This document shows, piece by piece, positions 19,474 to 29,122 of a DNA stretch of 47,314 nucleotides. The notes below the pieces were generated by a model that made no database searches, had not been told where the DNA came from, and saw only the letters and a list, made by a program, of their open reading frames with translations. The DNA comes from an uncultured SAR86 cluster bacterium (GTDB taxonomy: Bacteria; Pseudomonadota; Gammaproteobacteria; Magnimaribacterales; D2472): positions 1 to 47,314 of the forward strand of contig CABXJR010000004.1 in assembly GCA_902512655.1 (NCBI GenBank). Direction: 5' to 3'. How positions within the stretch are numbered: position 1 is the first letter of the stretch; each line of letters starts with the position of its first letter. The translations under genes and the position numbers were made by a program.

Positions 19474-19902
19474 TTAAAGATTGGTTTTATCTCCAACTGA
19501 AATTTTATTACTTGCAAACCATCCCTGATTAACTTCTACTGCCATTCTAACGTTCTGCATGGAGCAGACTGAGTCCTCCGAGAATGGGACCATATCATAA
19601 ATCTCTAAAATTCTGCCGTCAGATGAGAGATAAGCAACGCTGAGCGGCAGTGAAGTGTTTTTCATCCACATGCATTGTTTCTTGCTTGATGGCCAAATAA
19701 AGAGCATGCCAGTATTTTCTTCTAAGTGAGCTTGATTCATTAAGCCTCTTCGCCTTGCAGCATCAGTATTAGAAATAATTAAATTTAACTTTGCATTTTT
19801 ACCTTCAAAACTCATCTCCAACGCAGCAAAAGAAATTGCAGAAAATGAAATTAATGAGAGATTAAGTAATTTTTTGACGGAAGCTTTGAATTGTTTTCTC
19901 AT
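19474..19902 (-). CDS. DUF192 family protein
   Basis: Likely start MRKQFKASVKKL at 19902; RRRGLMNQAHLEENTGMLFIWPSSKKQCMWMKNTSLPLSVAYLSSDGRI. Overlaps rpe 3' end. Confidence 0.87.
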   Translation of the reverse strand: MRKQFKASVKKLLNLSLISFSAISFAALEMSFEGKNAKLNLIISNTDAARRRGLMNQAHLEENTGMLFIWPSSKKQCMWMKNTSLPLSVAYLSSDGRILEIYDMVPFSEDSVCSMQNVRMAVEVNQGWFASNKISVGDKTNL

Positions 19903-20542
19903 AATCTGATGATCCAAAAATAGCAGAACCTGCCACAAAAACATTTGCTCCTGCTTCCGAAACTCTTGAGATAGTTTCGTTATTGATGCCGCCATCAACT
20001 TCTAAGAATATCTGATGATCTTGTTGATCAATAAGTTTTTTTGCTTCAGCAATCTTTTCAATCGTATCTTCGATAAATTCTTGACCGCCAAAGCCAGGAT
20101 AAACACTCATTAACAAGATAAGATCTATTTCGCCAATGACATCTTGTAGCACAGATAGGGATGTATCTGGATTAATTGCGATACCAACTTTACTTCCGCA
20201 CTGCTTAATAATATTGATAGTCTCAACCACGTTATTCACGGCTTCGGGATGAAAACTAATGAGATCTGCGCCAGCATCTGCAAAACTCTTAGCCAATTCA
20301 TTTACAGGAGTAATCATTAAATGAACGTCTATAAAATCTTTTATGCCATCATCTCTTAATGACCTACATACCATTGGACCAACTGTAAGATTAGGTACAT
20401 AGTGATTATCCATTACATCAAAATGTATCCAATCTGCACCAGCTTGCATTACAGAATTTACCTCTTCTCCAAGTCGAGCAAAATTTGCTGATAAGATCGA
20501 AGGCGCTATCAAAGAATTAGAATTCATTTCCTTAATTTTCAT
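19862..20542 (-). CDS. rpe: Ribulose-phosphate 3-epimerase
   Basis: 226 aa; IAPSILSANFARLGEEV, IHFDVMDNHYVPNLTVGP, VHLMI, VYPGFGGQEFI, EVDGGINNETI. Confidence 0.97.
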   Translation of the reverse strand: MKIKEMNSNSLIAPSILSANFARLGEEVNSVMQAGADWIHFDVMDNHYVPNLTVGPMVCRSLRDDGIKDFIDVHLMITPVNELAKSFADAGADLISFHPEAVNNVVETINIIKQCGSKVGIAINPDTSLSVLQDVIGEIDLILLMSVYPGFGGQEFIEDTIEKIAEAKKLIDQQDHQIFLEVDGGINNETISRVSEAGANVFVAGSAIFGSSDYEKTIQSFRQKIT

Positions 20543-21203
20543 CTTTTAAAACTTTCCTTGCAAGCTTTAATCTATCCTCAGTTCCAACATCAATCCACAA
20601 TGAATCATCAAAATGAGCAGAAACCATAGATTTTGCGATCAAAGGCTTCAAGATGGTATTCCAGAGATCAAATGGATACTTTCTTGATAGGTGCGCATCT
20701 AAAATCTTTGGGTTGAGTACAGATATTCCTGAATAAGTAAAATCATTTATTCCATCATTTATAAAAACGGAGTTTACTTTCATTGAGAAATCTCCTCTTT
20801 GGTTGTGCTCAGGATTTTTCACCGCAACTAAATGAGCCACCTCAACAGTTGCAGGTAATTGATGAAAAGATAAGTCAAAAATAATATCTGCTGTTGAAAG
20901 TATAAAGGGGTCGTTCCCTAAAAAATTCTTTGCATTAACCAATGCCCCGCCCGTTCCATAAGGAAAAGGTTCATCTATAAAAATCATTTTAGATATTGCA
21001 TCAATTGATTGAAGAGATTCCTTGATCTGATCTCCAAGATAAGAGATATTAATTACAAATTCACTGACTCCAAAAGCAATTAACTGATTTATCGATCGCT
21101 CTATCAATGAGATTCCACCTACATCTATAAGTGGTTTGGGTAACTTCTCTGTTATAGGCCTCAGTCTTGAACCAAGCCCCGCTGCTAAAATCATGGCTTT
21201 CAT
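20532..21203 (-). CDS. murU: NDP-sugar nucleotidyltransferase, MurU-like
   Basis: 223 aa; MILAAGLGSRLRPITEKLPKPLIDVGG; WIDVGTEDRL; immediately downstream of an AmgK-like kinase. Confidence 0.82.
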   Translation of the reverse strand: MKAMILAAGLGSRLRPITEKLPKPLIDVGGISLIERSINQLIAFGVSEFVINISYLGDQIKESLQSIDAISKMIFIDEPFPYGTGGALVNAKNFLGNDPFILSTADIIFDLSFHQLPATVEVAHLVAVKNPEHNQRGDFSMKVNSVFINDGINDFTYSGISVLNPKILDAHLSRKYPFDLWNTILKPLIAKSMVSAHFDDSLWIDVGTEDRLKLARKVLKDEN

Positions 21204-22198
21204 AAATTTGCCAATTTATCTTCTAATGTTTGCGAGACATTATCAATAAGAAAATTTGCCAAACTTACTTGGTTTAATTCCTTGGATATTATTGCTGTGT
21301 TCATCACTATTTGAGGTAAATCATTCATTCTGAATGAACGATTTAACCTCAGATAAAGTGCGGTTAGGGTTCCCATGATCCTTAAATTCCTTTGCAGGCC
21401 TCCCCATAAGGTTGCACTAAAAATATCTTCTGCAGATAGGTCATAAACGGAAAGCTCTGAAAAACTCATGCAATATTTTTTTATTGTATCAATCTTACAA
21501 GGAATATAGTGATCGATCAGAATCCCTGCTAAATCAATCCCTATTGGTCCAAAACACATATCTTGAAAGTCAATTAATGCAAGTTCGCCATTTTCTAAAA
21601 GGTGAATATTTCTTCTTTCGAAATCAAAATGACAGTTAGTCCATTGTTGATCCATTATTTGAGGCCTCATATCGACATAAAGATCTTTGTACCCATCAAA
21701 CATCTCTAGGCCAAGGAATTCCTTACAAAAAACTTTTGAAAATCTTTTTGAATGCGATTCTAAACCCATCCAAAAAGTTGAGTGCAAATCAACATGCTTG
21801 GATTGATGCATTTGATTAAGAAGTTCTAGGGATAAATTAACTAGCTTATCTTGTTGATAAAAATTTTTTTCATCAATCAAAGAATAATCTCCAAGGTCTT
21901 CTATTAAAGTTAAATTTCTATCAATATCATACTGGAAGATCTTGGGAGCTCGAACATTACAGTCTGATAGTTCTTTCGCCCTATTGATAAAAACTAATTG
22001 GCCGTTCACTGGCCTATCATCATAAGAAATTACATAGGAGCATTCTTTAGAAGCAACTCTAAAATATTTCCTTCCGCTTGCCTCTAATTTCAGAGGCTCT
22101 AATGATGTTAGATTTTCATCAAAAGATTGAGCATACTTAAGAATATTGGCTTTTGAGAATTCAGCTATTTTCAATCTCCGAAGGCAAGGGGGTATCAT
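21200..22198 (-). CDS. amgK: Aminoglycoside phosphotransferase-fold kinase, AmgK-like (MurNAc/GlcNAc anomeric kinase)
   Basis: 332 aa as listed (true start may be TTG near 22174); LEASGRKYFRV, LTLIEDLGDYSL, NCHFDFERRNIHLLENGELALIDFQDMCFGPIGIDLAGIL; paired with murU. Confidence 0.8.
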   Translation of the reverse strand: MIPPCLRRLKIAEFSKANILKYAQSFDENLTSLEPLKLEASGRKYFRVASKECSYVISYDDRPVNGQLVFINRAKELSDCNVRAPKIFQYDIDRNLTLIEDLGDYSLIDEKNFYQQDKLVNLSLELLNQMHQSKHVDLHSTFWMGLESHSKRFSKVFCKEFLGLEMFDGYKDLYVDMRPQIMDQQWTNCHFDFERRNIHLLENGELALIDFQDMCFGPIGIDLAGILIDHYIPCKIDTIKKYCMSFSELSVYDLSAEDIFSATLWGGLQRNLRIMGTLTALYLRLNRSFRMNDLPQIVMNTAIISKELNQVSLANFLIDNVSQTLEDKLANL

Positions 22199-23018
22199 CT
22201 GGCAAAAAGAAATCCGGGGCTAATTCAGCAAATGGAACATCTGCGTATTTAGAAAAATCTCTTATTCCTGCATCATATAAAACTAGATCATCAATACAAA
22301 AATTGCCAGTGAAACTTGATGGATCTTTAGTAAAAATTTCGTATGCAGCATCCGCCATAATTTCTGGAGTTCTAGAAATACTCATTAATTCTTCACCGCC
22401 CAAAACATTTTTAACAGCAGCAGTTGCAATTGCAGTCCTTGGCCACAAACCATTGACACCAATGCTATCGGACTTCAATTCTTCAGCCATACCTAAGACA
22501 CACATACTCATAGTAAATTTTGCCATTGTGTATGCTAGATGAGGGCCAAACCATTTTGGTTTCATGTCTAGAGGTGGAGCTAAATTTAATATATGAGCAT
22601 TATTAGATTTTTTCAGATGCGGAATGCAATATTTGCTTACTAAATATGTTCCCCTGCCATTAATTTGATGCATTAAATCATATCGTTTCATATCTGTGTC
22701 TGGTGTGCTAGTCAGTGAGATTGCAGATGCATTGTTCACACAAATATCGATTCCGCCAAAATGACTAACGCTTTTTTCAACAGCCTCTCTAACATTAATC
22801 TCATCACGCACATCTAGAATAATGGGTAATGCTTCACCGCCTGCAGCTACAATTTCATCGGCTGCAGAGTATATGGTCCCTGGAAGCTTTGGATGCGGTT
22901 CTGCTGTTTTGGCTGCCAAAACTACCTTCGCACCATCTTTAGCTGCACGTTTCCCTATTTCAAGGCCTATTCCTCTGCTGCCACCCGTAATAAATAAGAC
23001 TCTGTCTTTTAAACTCAT
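22161..23018 (-). CDS. SDR-family oxidoreductase, HSDL2-like
   Basis: 285 aa; RVLFITGGSRGIGLEIGKRAAKDGAKVVLAAKTAEPHPKLPGTIYSAADEI; NNASAIS; LAYTMAKF. Confidence 0.88.
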   Translation of the reverse strand: MSLKDRVLFITGGSRGIGLEIGKRAAKDGAKVVLAAKTAEPHPKLPGTIYSAADEIVAAGGEALPIILDVRDEINVREAVEKSVSHFGGIDICVNNASAISLTSTPDTDMKRYDLMHQINGRGTYLVSKYCIPHLKKSNNAHILNLAPPLDMKPKWFGPHLAYTMAKFTMSMCVLGMAEELKSDSIGVNGLWPRTAIATAAVKNVLGGEELMSISRTPEIMADAAYEIFTKDPSSFTGNFCIDDLVLYDAGIRDFSKYADVPFAELAPDFFLPDDTPLPSEIENS

Positions 23019-23121
23019 CTCATGTCTCCAACTTTTATAATAATTATTGCTTGATGTTGCATTTTTAAACTGGTTGATGCAAGTTAAAGAATTATTATAA
23101 GCATAAGAAATGAGGACGACT

Positions 23122-23718
23122 ATGAATGTAGATTTTATTTTTGACTTTGCGAGTCCAAACGCCTACCTATGTCACAAGGCAATTCAAAATATTGAAAAAA
23201 CTCATGACATAAAATTTAATTACATTCCCTGTCTTTTAGGCGGCATCATGAAGCTGTCGAATAACCAGCCTCCTATGATTACTTTGGCTGAAATCCCTAA
23301 TAAATCAAAATATCAATTTGATACTGCTTTCAATCGATTTATGAGGGAACACAACATCACAAAATTTAAAATGAATGAGCATTTTCCTGTCAATACTATA
23401 TCCCTTATTAGAGGCGCAATAGTTGCGCAAAAAAATGATTTTTTTGATTCTTATGTTGAAATAGTCTTAAGCGGACTTTGGGAACAGTCTCTCAAACTAG
23501 ATTCCCCTGAGGCGCTTCATGAACTATTAACCAAGAATGATTGTCATGCCGATCAGGTCATTGAGGGCATTGCTAAAGATGAGACCAAAGCGGAACTAAT
23601 TGCTAATACAAGTGAAGCCGTTGAGAAAGGAGCTTTCGGAATTCCAACATTTTTCGTAGAAGAGGAAATGTTTTATGGAAAAGATACTCTAAGAGAGCTT
23701 AAAGAAATGTCTTCCTGA
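23122..23718 (+). CDS. DsbA-fold 2-hydroxychromene-2-carboxylate isomerase-like protein
   Basis: ORF 23110..23718; internal ATG at 23122 gives MNVDFIFDFASPNAYLCHKAI; ...EKGAFGIPTFFVEEEMFYGKDTLRELKEM. Confidence 0.82.
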   Translation: MNVDFIFDFASPNAYLCHKAIQNIEKTHDIKFNYIPCLLGGIMKLSNNQPPMITLAEIPNKSKYQFDTAFNRFMREHNITKFKMNEHFPVNTISLIRGAIVAQKNDFFDSYVEIVLSGLWEQSLKLDSPEALHELLTKNDCHADQVIEGIAKDETKAELIANTSEAVEKGAFGIPTFFVEEEMFYGKDTLRELKEMSS

Positions 23719-23729
23719 AACCCTAATTT

Positions 23730-26051
23730 TTGAAATCTACTGAACTACAAACCCATCCAAAAAAGAGATTATTTATATTTCTTTTTATAGCTTTTGTTAA
23801 TCATCAGATAAATGCTGCTGCTTTAAATAAGCCAAGTTCATTTAATCTTCAGCCTAGTGAGGCTTGTGCAAACCCATATTATTCTAGGCTAGATGATCAA
23901 TATGAATCTGGCTCTATTGATGCTGGAAAAATAGATATTCAGTCAAATGGAGCCCTATTACTTGATGAGGATGTGTTGATTGGACTTGATGAAGGAATCA
24001 TTAATGCTTCTAGTGCAACGTATCTTCAAAATCAAAATTTTGTAAAAAATATCAAGAATGGAAAAATTTATCACTCTGAAAACTACTTCAAATTTTTGAG
24101 CGGCTCACTAGAAAAAGATTCTGGAAGATTGAAATTGGCTAAAGGAGAGACATATCTAAGAGAAAGGAATTTATTAATTCAATATCAGTCATTGGAAGGA
24201 AATTTAGGTAAAAATCTTAAATTTCAAAATACCGCCCTCACCTCTTGCAATAATAAGTCTGAGGGTTGGGAGATTGAAGCAAAAAAAATTCTTATCAGCG
24301 AGGAATCAGATCGTGGTCATATTGAAGATCTAACTCTTAAAGTCCTAAACAAAACAATTTTAAAACTACCTTACTTACCCTTTGCAGCAACAACAGAAAG
24401 ATTAAGTGGCTTTCTCGAGCCTGAATTGAGCCTTACATCTGATGGAGTTGATCTTTATTTACCTTATTTCTGGGTTTTGTCTAGAAAATCAGATCTTACA
24501 GTCGCCCCAAGAATATTGAAGGAGAGAGGAAGTGGTTTGGAGGCAAATTACAGGTATTTAACTCCATCAAATTCAAATTCTTCTAATTTTTTTGATCTAA
24601 TATTTTTTCCAAAGGATAAAGAATACAGAAAAAAGTATGCACGTGAGGACAATAACAGATGGGCATTTCGTTTAAAAGAAGAAAGAAGCTTTTCAAAAAT
24701 TACAACTGCTATTGATTGGGCAAGATCTTCTGACTCAATGGTATTACTTGATTTGCCCTCAAGTCTTACAAGTATAGCTAATCAACGAGATCATTATCTT
24801 GCACAATCAGTTTCAGTAAATATGTCGATAAATGATTTCTCAGTTAAGATTATGCGACAAGGTTTTCAAAGCTTGAATCCATTCATAACCAATGGATATA
24901 TAAAAAAACCAGAAGTAAACCTTGAGTATAAGAAATATGGTGCTTCACTTTCATATTTTGCTAAAGCGAATTATGTAGACTTTGATATAAATAAGGATAA
25001 GCATTTACCTATAAATATTAATAGGATTAATCAAACTGGAAAACGATTGATTGCAGAAATTGGAATGGAAACTCTGCATGATCTTAAGTATATTGACTTA
25101 TCAATCAAGGGGCTGCTTTTAAATAAAAAATATAGACTTAACAATGTCAAAAATAATACCAAGGCCACCTCAATCCCAACAATTGAAATAAAAATCTCCT
25201 CCTTCCTAAGGCAGTCACATGGGAAAGGCCTTGCACTTCTAGTCCCCGAGCTTCTATATCAAAAAACAAATTATAAAGATCAATCAATGGATCCTATTTT
25301 TGATCTTCATCAACAAAATTTTGGGAATTTAAATAGGTTAAATCCAAAATATTTTTATGGTAAGGACAGGGTTCCTGATACAGAGTTTTTACTTGCTAAA
25401 TTCAAGTGGCAAAAAAAGATAAATCAGGATACAAGATTAAATCTCGAATTAATTAAAAAGAATGAATTGGAATCGAGCAAAGTCTTTAATGAGATGCTTA
25501 ATAAACCTATTGAAAAAGATGGCCAAATTGGTACAAATTTATCTTATGAGAATAAGAGGGTAAGAACATATTTTGCTGGAAATTATTCCCAAAAGAGAAA
25601 TAAACTTAATTTTGGAATGACAGGCGTAGAGATTAAACTCCCAGAAACGCGCCTTAAATTTTCAAGAAACTTTCACGACAACATGCCCCTTTTAAATTAT
25701 ACAAATAAGTTGGACTACGCAGAATTCTCAATAGAAAAATTAATGTCGAATGGCTATAAATTTATCGGTGGAATAAGTAAAGATTTGGATTCCAGCAAGA
25801 ACTTAGAGACTTATTTCGGTTTTAGTTATGAGAACTGTTGTCTAGCTTTTAAACTCTACACATCAGATAAAAAATTATCTAAATATAATCTTCTTGATTT
25901 TCAATCTTTACAATTTCATGATACTAACTGGGATAAAATGATTGAAATCGAAAATAAAAGTAGGATTAATTTTGAGTTTGAGCTAAAGGGATTGACTGGT
26001 GGTAATAAAAGAATAAATAGCTTCTTCTCAAATGCTTTCTCGAACCTTTAG
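23730..26051 (+). CDS. lptD: LPS-assembly outer membrane protein LptD
   Basis: 773 aa, TTG start; signal peptide, OstA-like N-domain (ADGVDLYLPYFW-type region SLTSDGVDLYLPYFWVLSRKSDLTVAPRI), SCNNKSEGWEIEAKKI, ENCCLAFKLY; followed by surA-pdxA-ksgA. Confidence 0.94.
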   Translation: MKSTELQTHPKKRLFIFLFIAFVNHQINAAALNKPSSFNLQPSEACANPYYSRLDDQYESGSIDAGKIDIQSNGALLLDEDVLIGLDEGIINASSATYLQNQNFVKNIKNGKIYHSENYFKFLSGSLEKDSGRLKLAKGETYLRERNLLIQYQSLEGNLGKNLKFQNTALTSCNNKSEGWEIEAKKILISEESDRGHIEDLTLKVLNKTILKLPYLPFAATTERLSGFLEPELSLTSDGVDLYLPYFWVLSRKSDLTVAPRILKERGSGLEANYRYLTPSNSNSSNFFDLIFFPKDKEYRKKYAREDNNRWAFRLKEERSFSKITTAIDWARSSDSMVLLDLPSSLTSIANQRDHYLAQSVSVNMSINDFSVKIMRQGFQSLNPFITNGYIKKPEVNLEYKKYGASLSYFAKANYVDFDINKDKHLPININRINQTGKRLIAEIGMETLHDLKYIDLSIKGLLLNKKYRLNNVKNNTKATSIPTIEIKISSFLRQSHGKGLALLVPELLYQKTNYKDQSMDPIFDLHQQNFGNLNRLNPKYFYGKDRVPDTEFLLAKFKWQKKINQDTRLNLELIKKNELESSKVFNEMLNKPIEKDGQIGTNLSYENKRVRTYFAGNYSQKRNKLNFGMTGVEIKLPETRLKFSRNFHDNMPLLNYTNKLDYAEFSIEKLMSNGYKFIGGISKDLDSSKNLETYFGFSYENCCLAFKLYTSDKKLSKYNLLDFQSLQFHDTNWDKMIEIENKSRINFEFELKGLTGGNKRINSFFSNAFSNL

Positions 26052-26130
26052 TAAAATAAAGTATCTTAGTGATTAAATTTTCTTGATGCTCAATACCTCT
26101 GTGAACATTTAATTAAGTACAATAACCATT

Positions 26131-27375
26131 ATGAAAAAATATATTTACATCGCCCTGTCAATCTTAGTCATGTTGCCAGTGAAGGCAAAAATTGAAATCC
26201 TTGATAGGGTTGCAATTATTGTTGGTGAAGGGGTTGTTCTTGAATCACAGGTTAAAAGCATGCTTGACAACATAGAACAAAGATATCAAGAGCAAGGTGC
26301 TCCTATGCCTCCCAAAGAAATTATCATGGAGCAGATTCATGAACGCCTTATTATTGAAGAGCTTCAATTGCAATTAGCTAATAGAGCTGGGGTAAGGGTA
26401 AGCGATGGGGAGTTGAATAATGCATTTGAAAGAATCGCAGCAAATAATAATTTAAACTTAGAAGAGTTCATTCAAACTTTGGAAGTAGAGGGAGAATCAT
26501 ATGAATCTTTAAGATCACAAGTTAGAAAAGAGATGGTAATTCAGAGAGTTCAGCAAGGCAAGGTTAGCCAAGAAATAAATATCACAGAACAGGAATTAGA
26601 AGGGTTCTTGCAGACAGATATAGCAACAAGGGAGCTGTCCCCAGAATTATTTTTAAGGCAAATACTTGTCTCAAATAATGAGTTAGCAAACAAAATTTTA
26701 AATCAAATAGCTGAAGGTGAAGAGTTTGCTGAGCTTGCCAAGCAATACTCAACAAATAGTTTAGCTAGCAAAGGTGGTGAAATGGGTTGGAGAAATCTTG
26801 CTGACTTACCCAGCCTTTTTGCAATCGAGCTAAAAAATAAAAAGAAGGGATATATATCAAGCCCATTAAAGGGTGGGTCTGGTTTTTACATATTAAAGAT
26901 AGATGATAAACGTGGCGACCTTGTACGCTTTGAAGAACAATGGTCAGCCAAGCATATATTAATGATGCCAACCAAGTTAAGAGATAAAACATTCACCAAA
27001 AAAGAGTTAGAAGAAGTAAGAGTGAGAGCTTTAGAGGGCCAAGATTTCTCTTTGCTAGCAAAAGAATTCTCTGAAGACCCGGGTTCTGCCAGTAGAGGTG
27101 GCGATCTAGACTGGTTGAGTATTGGTGAAACTGCACCAGCTTTTGAAAAAATGATGCTTGAAACACCGCTAATGGAGTTCTCACCAGTTTTTGAATCTGA
27201 ATTTGGATTTCATTTCCTCCAAGTTCTTGGCAAAAGAACGGAGGACCTTACAGAAGAAATGATAAAAGATAGAGCTTATGGGATTTTATTTTCTCAAAAA
27301 TATGACGAGGAACTAGAGAATACCCTCAGAACTATGAGAGCAGAAGCCTTTGTAGAATTTAAAGAACTAGATTGA
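26131..27375 (+). CDS. surA: Periplasmic peptidyl-prolyl isomerase/chaperone SurA
   Basis: 414 aa; signal peptide, SurA N-domain, two parvulin repeats (LAKQYSTNSLASKGGEMGWRNLADLPSLF; LAKEFSEDPGSASRGGDLDWLSIGETAPAFE). Confidence 0.96.
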   Translation: MKKYIYIALSILVMLPVKAKIEILDRVAIIVGEGVVLESQVKSMLDNIEQRYQEQGAPMPPKEIIMEQIHERLIIEELQLQLANRAGVRVSDGELNNAFERIAANNNLNLEEFIQTLEVEGESYESLRSQVRKEMVIQRVQQGKVSQEINITEQELEGFLQTDIATRELSPELFLRQILVSNNELANKILNQIAEGEEFAELAKQYSTNSLASKGGEMGWRNLADLPSLFAIELKNKKKGYISSPLKGGSGFYILKIDDKRGDLVRFEEQWSAKHILMMPTKLRDKTFTKKELEEVRVRALEGQDFSLLAKEFSEDPGSASRGGDLDWLSIGETAPAFEKMMLETPLMEFSPVFESEFGFHFLQVLGKRTEDLTEEMIKDRAYGILFSQKYDEELENTLRTMRAEAFVEFKELD

Positions 27376-28355
27376 AGCAGCTTTTATATTCCCATGGTGA
27401 GCCAGCTGGCATAGGTGTAGATATAATTCTGTATCTGTCAAAATTAAAATTTTGGGAAGAGATAAATGTCCCTTTGGTCTGTATTGCTGATGGCAAAATT
27501 TTAGAATCAAGATCCAAAATTCTTGGGCTTAAACTCAAGTTTATAGAATTACAAAAACTTGAAGAAGCTAAAAAAAATAAAACTGGCTTAGTGCAATATA
27601 TAAAAATCGCAGATTGCAAAGACCCTAATCCTGGAAAACTAAATCCAAGCAATGCAAAATATGTAATTAGAAATTTAGACTTTGGGATTAAAGAAGCAAC
27701 AAAAAGTAAGAAAATTGGGTTAGTAACTGGTCCAATTCAAAAAAGCAATATTATAGATGGGGGATTTAAAAGCTTTCAAGGTCATACCGAGTGGATCCAA
27801 AAGAAGACTAAATCTAGTAATGTGGTTATGCTCCTTTCTTCAAAGAAAATTAAAGTTGCACTTGCTACGACTCATATTCCATTGGCCAAAGTTACAAAAA
27901 ATATTCAAAAAGCAAGATTGGTTAAGATAATCCAGATCCTACATTCGGGTCTAAAAAATAAACTTAAAATTAAGCACCCTACAATAACTGTCCTAGGATT
28001 AAATCCACATGCTGGTGAAAACGGAAAAATGGGTGAAGAAGAGATCAAAAAAATTAATCCAGCGGTAAAATCTTGCAGAGATATGGGCATCAATGCCTCA
28101 TACGCCATTTCAGCTGATACTGCTTTCAATCGAGAAAAGTTGAAGGAAACTGATGCTTATCTTGCCATGTATCATGATCAAGCCTTACCAGTCTTAAAAG
28201 CCTTGAGCTTTGGTGGAGCGGTAAATATTACGCTGGGAACTTCTATTGTAAGAACTTCTGTAGATCACGGGACAGCATTAGATATTGCTGGAAAAATCAA
28301 GCCAAATCTTGGATCAATCAAACAAGCAATTAAATCAGCAGAAACTCAGCTTTAA
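27372..28355 (+). CDS. pdxA: 4-hydroxythreonine-4-phosphate dehydrogenase
   Basis: 327 aa, TTG start; HGEPAGIGVDI, VTGPIQKSNI, GHTEWIQ, LGLNPHAGENGKMGEEE, YHDQALPVLKAL, RTSVDHGTALDIAGK. Confidence 0.95.
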   Translation: MKQLLYSHGEPAGIGVDIILYLSKLKFWEEINVPLVCIADGKILESRSKILGLKLKFIELQKLEEAKKNKTGLVQYIKIADCKDPNPGKLNPSNAKYVIRNLDFGIKEATKSKKIGLVTGPIQKSNIIDGGFKSFQGHTEWIQKKTKSSNVVMLLSSKKIKVALATTHIPLAKVTKNIQKARLVKIIQILHSGLKNKLKIKHPTITVLGLNPHAGENGKMGEEEIKKINPAVKSCRDMGINASYAISADTAFNREKLKETDAYLAMYHDQALPVLKALSFGGAVNITLGTSIVRTSVDHGTALDIAGKIKPNLGSIKQAIKSAETQL

Positions 28356-29122
28356 TGAATGATAGAACTCATAGACGAAAGCTAGGTCAAAACTATCTTA
28401 TTGATCCGGTTATTTTATTTGAAATAGAAAGAGCAATCAGCCCTCAAAAAAATAATCTTTTTTTCGAGATTGGTCCTGGAACAGGCGCCCTAACTGATCA
28501 CTTGATGGGTCACAACAGAAAAATAATAGCCATGGACCTTGATCAAAAAAATATAATTACCCTCTCAGAAAAATTTCCAAAAGCTGAGCATGAGTTTATT
28601 CATGGTGACGTGCTAAAAGGGTCTTTGGACTTTTTACACAAAGCTAAGCACAGGGTTGTGGGGAATCTTCCATACAATATTTCTACACAAATAATTATTA
28701 AGTTAATCAATTACTTTAATGGAATCGAAGATATGCATTTTTTAGTCCAAAAGGAAGTGGCGCATAGGATCTGTGCTTCAAATCAATCAGGTGATTGGGG
28801 CAGACTCGGGGTAAAGATTGCTGCATTATTTGAAACAGCTATTTTATTTGATGTTCCTCCTGAATCCTTTGATATTAAACCCAAAGTTCAATCTTCATTT
28901 ATCAGGCTCATCCCTCGAGTTAATCCAATGATTCCTTTAAATAAATTCTCAGGGTTTTCAAATTTAGTTGACCAATCTTTTGCCAATAAGAGAAAGGGAA
29001 TTAAGAATAATCTTAAAAAATTAGAAATCAATTTTGAAAAGCTGAATATTAATCCGCTTGCAAGAGCAGAAGAGTTATCTATTGAGGATTTTGTTTCAGT
29101 TTTTCAAACCATAGATCTATAG
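28355..29122 (+). CDS. rsmA: 16S rRNA dimethyladenosine transferase
   Basis: 255 aa; KLGQNYLIDP, FEIGPGTGALTDHL, VVGNLPYNISTQI, LVQKEVAHRI. Confidence 0.96.
   Translation: MNDRTHRRKLGQNYLIDPVILFEIERAISPQKNNLFFEIGPGTGALTDHLMGHNRKIIAMDLDQKNIITLSEKFPKAEHEFIHGDVLKGSLDFLHKAKHRVVGNLPYNISTQIIIKLINYFNGIEDMHFLVQKEVAHRICASNQSGDWGRLGVKIAALFETAILFDVPPESFDIKPKVQSSFIRLIPRVNPMIPLNKFSGFSNLVDQSFANKRKGIKNNLKKLEINFEKLNINPLARAEELSIEDFVSVFQTIDL

Noticed and set aside
22153-23040. ORFs 22153..22542 (+) and 22822..23040 (+)
   Set aside because: Antisense to the SDR gene.
26101-26131. TACAAT 7 nt before the surA ATG as another leaderless promoter
   Set aside because: One mismatch to consensus in AT-rich DNA and no matching -35; too weak to report.
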